Notes under the pieces: model-generated
What the model was told of the DNA's origin: nothing
What the model saw: only the letters and a program-made list of their open reading frames with translations
Database searches by the model: none
Program-made: the position numbers and the translations under genes
NCBI GenBank assembly: GCA_016235165.1
Contig: JACRLX010000044.1
Location: 23,480 to 87,479, forward strand
Reading direction: 5' to 3'
Length of the DNA: 64,000 nucleotides
Source of the DNA: Rhodocyclales bacterium
GTDB taxonomy: Bacteria > Pseudomonadota > Gammaproteobacteria > Burkholderiales > Rhodocyclaceae
Part shown: piece by piece, positions 61,587 to 64,000 of the stretch
Layout of the letters: every line of letters begins with the position of its first letter
Position numbering within the stretch: the stretch's first letter is position 1

Positions 61587-62126
61587 TTATTTCACGTAGA
61601 TACGGCCGAGCATCGTGTGGTGCCCGATGCCGCAGTATTCATTGCAGACGATGGCGTAGGTGCCGGCCTTGGTCGGAGTCATCTTGACCACGTGTTCGTA
61701 GCCGGGGACGACCTGGATGTTGATGTTGGTCGGCTGCAGCGAGAAGCCATGGTTGTAATCGACCGCCGAGAGGTGGATCTTGTAGGTCTTGCCGGCCTCC
61801 AGTTCGAGGATCGGGTACCAGGACCACAGGCGTGCCAGCAGGAAGGCCTCGCCCTTGGCATTTGGCTTGGCCACGGGGATCTGCTGGTCGGTTTCGGTGC
61901 GGATGGTGTTTTCCTTGACGAAGGCTTCCGTCTTGGCGGTAAACATCTCCGTGGTGGTCTTGTACACCTCGTTGGAAAGGTTCTGTTTGCCGTTGATATG
62001 CCAGTAGATCATCATCACGAACATGATCATGGCCCAGACGAAGGCAATGCCGATCCAGGCCCATTCCTGGCCGGCGATCGGCGTCTTCCACCACAACCGC
62101 TCCGAGGGCGGCAGGATTGCACTCAT
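61587..62126 (-). CDS. CuA-containing subunit II of the HCO-like enzyme
   Basis: This 179-residue protein has one helix (about residues 22-42) and a cupredoxin domain. CuA ligands H126 (DYNHGFS), C161, C165, H169 and M172 are all present in CNEYCGIGHHTM. Single-helix subunit II is typical for ba3-type enzymes. The CuA site implies electron entry from a cytochrome c or another periplasmic donor. It starts four codons after the 49-residue gene and precedes subunit I by 12 bases. Confidence 0.93.
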   Translation of the reverse strand: MSAILPPSERLWWKTPIAGQEWAWIGIAFVWAMIMFVMMIYWHINGKQNLSNEVYKTTTEMFTAKTEAFVKENTIRTETDQQIPVAKPNAKGEAFLLARLWSWYPILELEAGKTYKIHLSAVDYNHGFSLQPTNINIQVVPGYEHVVKMTPTKAGTYAIVCNEYCGIGHHTMLGRIYVK

Positions 62127-62153
62127 AGGTATCTCCCTGATTGTTTGAACGGA

Positions 62154-62303
62154 TTACTTGGCGAGGGGGACACTCATGATGTCCACGATGCCCCACAGGA
62201 TGTAAAGAACGCCGGGCGAGGCCACCCCCAGGAACAGCAGGAGGAAGTGGTTGTCCAGCAGCTTTTGCATGAAAGGAACATCGTCGTCGTTGTTGTTCGC
62301 CAT
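62154..62303 (-). CDS. 49-residue single-helix HCO subunit (IIa-like)
   Basis: The minus strand encodes MANNNDDDVPFMQKLLDNHF, then a helix LLLFLGVASPGVLYILWGIV and a short tail DIMSVPLAK, ending in TAA. The single helix and its position before subunit II resemble the small IIa subunit of ba3-type oxidases. A GAAATTCCG-poor ribosome site is upstream; the ATG at 62303 is the only sensible start. It is the first gene of the HCO operon. Confidence 0.8.
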   Translation of the reverse strand: MANNNDDDVPFMQKLLDNHFLLLFLGVASPGVLYILWGIVDIMSVPLAK

Positions 62304-62371
62304 GTTTCTGCCCTTTTTGATGGCGCGTGCTGCGCGCGGTTGAATCGGAATTTCGGAAACTCGTGGCCGAG

Positions 62372-62414
62372 AAGATAGCCCGCGAGGGGTGTCCGGGTAA
62401 TTGATTCAGGACAA
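62372..62414 (-). promoter_or_regulatory. FNR-like promoter of the HCO operon
   Basis: TTGTCCTGAATCAA (minus strand, 62401-62414) has eight of ten half-site matches to TTGAT-N4-ATCAA. TATCTT at 62372-62377 is at class II spacing (about -42). It lies 70-110 bases before the 49-residue gene. Confidence 0.6.
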
Positions 62415-62451
62415 GAAAAAACAGTCTCGGCAAGGAGTTCCGTGCTGCGCT

Positions 62452-62466
62452 GCGACAAATCGTCGC
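62452..62466. promoter_or_regulatory. Candidate RegA site before the HCO operon
   Basis: GCGAC-AAATC-GTCGC is the core of a perfect 9-bp inverted repeat, CGCTGCGAC-AAATC-GTCGCAGCG (62448-62470). It fits the RegA pattern and lies about 50 bases upstream of the FNR-like box. The rest of 62304-62667 shows nothing else I recognise. Confidence 0.55.
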
Positions 62467-62667
62467 AGCGACGGAAAGTCGCGTCCCGCCGCCCTGGACC
62501 GGCTTTTCCGCCAGGCCCATACCTTCAACAAGTTCGGCGACCAGCCGGTCGGCGAACAGACCATACCCGCGCGGCCCGTGCCTCGGCTTCGAGGAGGCGG
62601 CGCAGGTCTTGTAAGCGTAAGGCGCGAGGCGGATAAAGAGCGAAGCGGCTCAGGCCGCTTTCAGTCG

Positions 62668-62955
62668 ATCAGATTACGGTCTCGTTGACTCGGCCTGCCT
62701 CGGTCTTCACCGGCACGCCGTAGCGCAACAGGCCATATACCGCCTGGTTGTTGGCAGAGGCCGCAACCGAGGTTACCGGCCTCGCGGCGCAACAAATCCA
62801 GCACGCATGTGGTCGGCGAGCAGGCCTTGCTCGATGTTGCCATTGCCGGTGTGGTCACTCCAGTCACCGAGGAAACGGTAGTGAAGCTCGTCTCGGAACA
62901 GGGCGATGATGCGTTGCTGCGTCGCGCGTTCCGGCTGGACGATGGCGCTCGTCTC
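62668..62955 (-). pseudogene. Remnant of a type I restriction enzyme HsdR N-terminus
   Basis: One minus frame reads TSAIVQPERATQQRIIALFR, then RDELHYRFLGDWSDHTGNGN and IEQGLLADHM, the typical start of HsdR. After a frame break another frame reads SANNQAVYGLLRYGVPVKTE and NETV, the next HsdR block, and then stops where a one-base shift would give NLID. The gene is truncated and shifted at least twice and cannot work. It overlaps the downstream end of the ATPase gene region. Confidence 0.55.
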
Positions 62956-62962
62956 GCTTTCT

Positions 62963-63859
62963 TCAGGGATTGGCAGGATAGGGCTCGGCAAGGTCGAGGT
63001 CGCCTTGCGGGCTGTGCGGCGGCCACTTGCCTGCCTGGTTGCGATCCTCGAACCAGCGATGCATCGCCGCATCCTCCACCGCGTACTCGCCGCGGGCGGA
63101 TTTCCAGACTAGCGGCGGCGTGCGTTGGCGCAGCACTTCCAGCGCGTTCTGTGCGATTGGCGCGGATACCGCCTTGCCGACCTGTGCGCGGTTAAACTTC
63201 AAGGCATCGGCATCACAGGGGCGAAAGCGCGGTCCTTGTTCCAGCATGCGCCAGAGCACTGCCTGCTCCACCGGTTTCAGGCACAGGTAGTCGGATTCCA
63301 TCTGGCTCTCGTCGTCCTGCTGGCGTTGTCTTGCCGAGTCCAGCACCGCCGGTTCGAAGCGGCCGGCATTGGTCGCCAGCGGGCTGAGTGCCTGGCCCAA
63401 TGCCTCCATGAAGAACTGCGGCCGATTGCCAAAGCGCTCGAAGGCGGCTTGCAACATTGCCGTATCGGCCGGGCGCAGTTCGGGGCGTTGCTCCTCTATC
63501 CGTCGGGCGATGAAAGCAATGAAATCGGGCCCCAGCGGCGGCATGCGCTGAATCTGCGAGCCATAGAACGGCGATGCGGCGGTATTCACCAGGCGCAGCA
63601 GCTTGTTGCGGTCGGAGCCTGACATCACCAGCATCAGATTGACTTCGCCGGGGCGGTTGATCTGGTCGCGCGCGGATTTCAGCGCCGACATCGCGGCTTC
63701 CCCGGCGTTGCTGGTCAGCGCGTGCTGTGCCTCGTCGACGATCAGTGCGACGGGCTTGCCTGCGGTTTCGCGGAGCGCCTTCAGGGCATCGACCAGCGTC
63801 AGCCCGTCGAGCTTGCCGATCCTGCTGGTGTCCATATGCAGCCAGCCCGCGAGGCTAAC
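62963..63859 (-). pseudogene. ATP-binding protein truncated at its N-terminus by an IS element
   Basis: The frame encodes the Walker B/sensor part of an AAA/ORC-like ATPase: GKPVALIVDEAQHALTSNAG, LMLVMSGSDRNKLLRLVN and a C-terminal winged-helix-like domain. The Walker A part is missing. In frame upstream of ATG 63835, codons for SLAGWLH continue until the IS end near 63859, so the gene was longer and has been cut by the element. It may still be expressed as a fragment. Confidence 0.75.
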
Positions 63860-64000
63860 CCGGATATTTCATAGGGGAGGTCGGCGGAACAGCCGTGAGG
63901 CGCGTTAATACAGGTGTCTAAGCCGAAATTAACGAGGTTCCGCCGATGCCAAAGTGTACCGCTGATCAGATGTGGTTTGGGCGCCTTGGGCGTCGGGAAA
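63859..64000 (+). mobile_element. IS1380-like element, left end and start of transposase
   Basis: The sequence from about CCCGGATATTTCATA (63859) looks like an IS left end. A transposase frame starts at ATG 63946 after a purine-rich site and reads MPKCTADQMWFGRLGRRE to the edge. The FGRLGRRE start is reminiscent of IS1380-family transposases. Only 18 codons are visible. Its left boundary abuts the interrupted ATPase gene. Confidence 0.55.

Noticed and set aside
1..64000. CRISPR arrays, tRNA and rRNA genes
   Set aside because: No regularly spaced repeats, cloverleaf-like segments or rRNA stretches were seen; weak tRNA-like matches could still be missed by eye.

Overview
The window is high-GC DNA that looks like a betaproteobacterial denitrifier, most likely Rhodocyclales-like. 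The basis is the Sec-type (clade II) nosZ cluster, the RegB/RegA pair, FNR-type sites and overall gene style; no rRNA or other marker gene is present to prove it. The genes are densely packed, many with ATGA or GTGA stop/start overlaps.

Left part (0-17 kb): a partial cytochrome c, regB-regA, a small membrane-anchored protein, then a long N2O reductase cluster: nosZ, two cytochromes c, nosB, nosD, nosG, nosH, nosF, nosL, nosY, a thioredoxin-like protein, ubiE/menG, menA, a bile-acid-sodium-symporter-family transporter and a second nosD. Two quinone-biosynthesis genes inside this unit suggest a dedicated (demethyl)menaquinol supply for NosG/NosH.

17-31 kb: copper- and redox-related accessory genes (SCO, a flavocytochrome-c-like flavoprotein, DUF411, an ankyrin protein, a lipoprotein diheme cytochrome), heme d1 genes nirJ and nirN without nirS, a TonB/ExbB/ExbD system with an outer-membrane receptor, a secreted beta-propeller and a thioredoxin-like protein, and an FNR-type regulator with an Fe-S-type cysteine set.

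31-50 kb: a large signalling block. It holds four multidomain histidine kinases, a response-regulator kinase, HDOD, EAL and HD-GYP proteins, stand-alone receivers and an orphan HicA-like protein. Most of it is one minus-strand operon.

50-62.5 kb: two heme-copper oxidase (HCO) relatives that lack the cross-linked active-site tyrosine and so look like non-classical NO reductases rather than oxidases. One (59.9-62.3 kb) has a CuA subunit, a 49-residue subunit, heme O synthase and an SCO protein. Next to it lie two cytochrome b fusion proteins with homologous membrane halves: one fused to two [4Fe-4S] clusters plus an FlpD/MvhD domain, the other to [2Fe-2S] plus an FAD/NAD reductase. This is my main candidate for a little-described electron-transfer system.

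Right edge (62.6-64 kb): decayed restriction-system and ATPase genes truncated by an IS1380-like element.

FNR-like sites (TTGAY-N4-RTCAA type) occur before nosZ, the diheme cytochrome, nirJ, the TonB receptor, the cytochrome b operon and the HCO operon. RegA-like sites (GNGRC-N5-GNCGC) occur before regB, nosZ, the receptor and the HCO operon. Together with the RegBA and FNR genes in the window they suggest one anaerobic regulon. Several dispersed repeats, including a 13-base core present six times, are also described.
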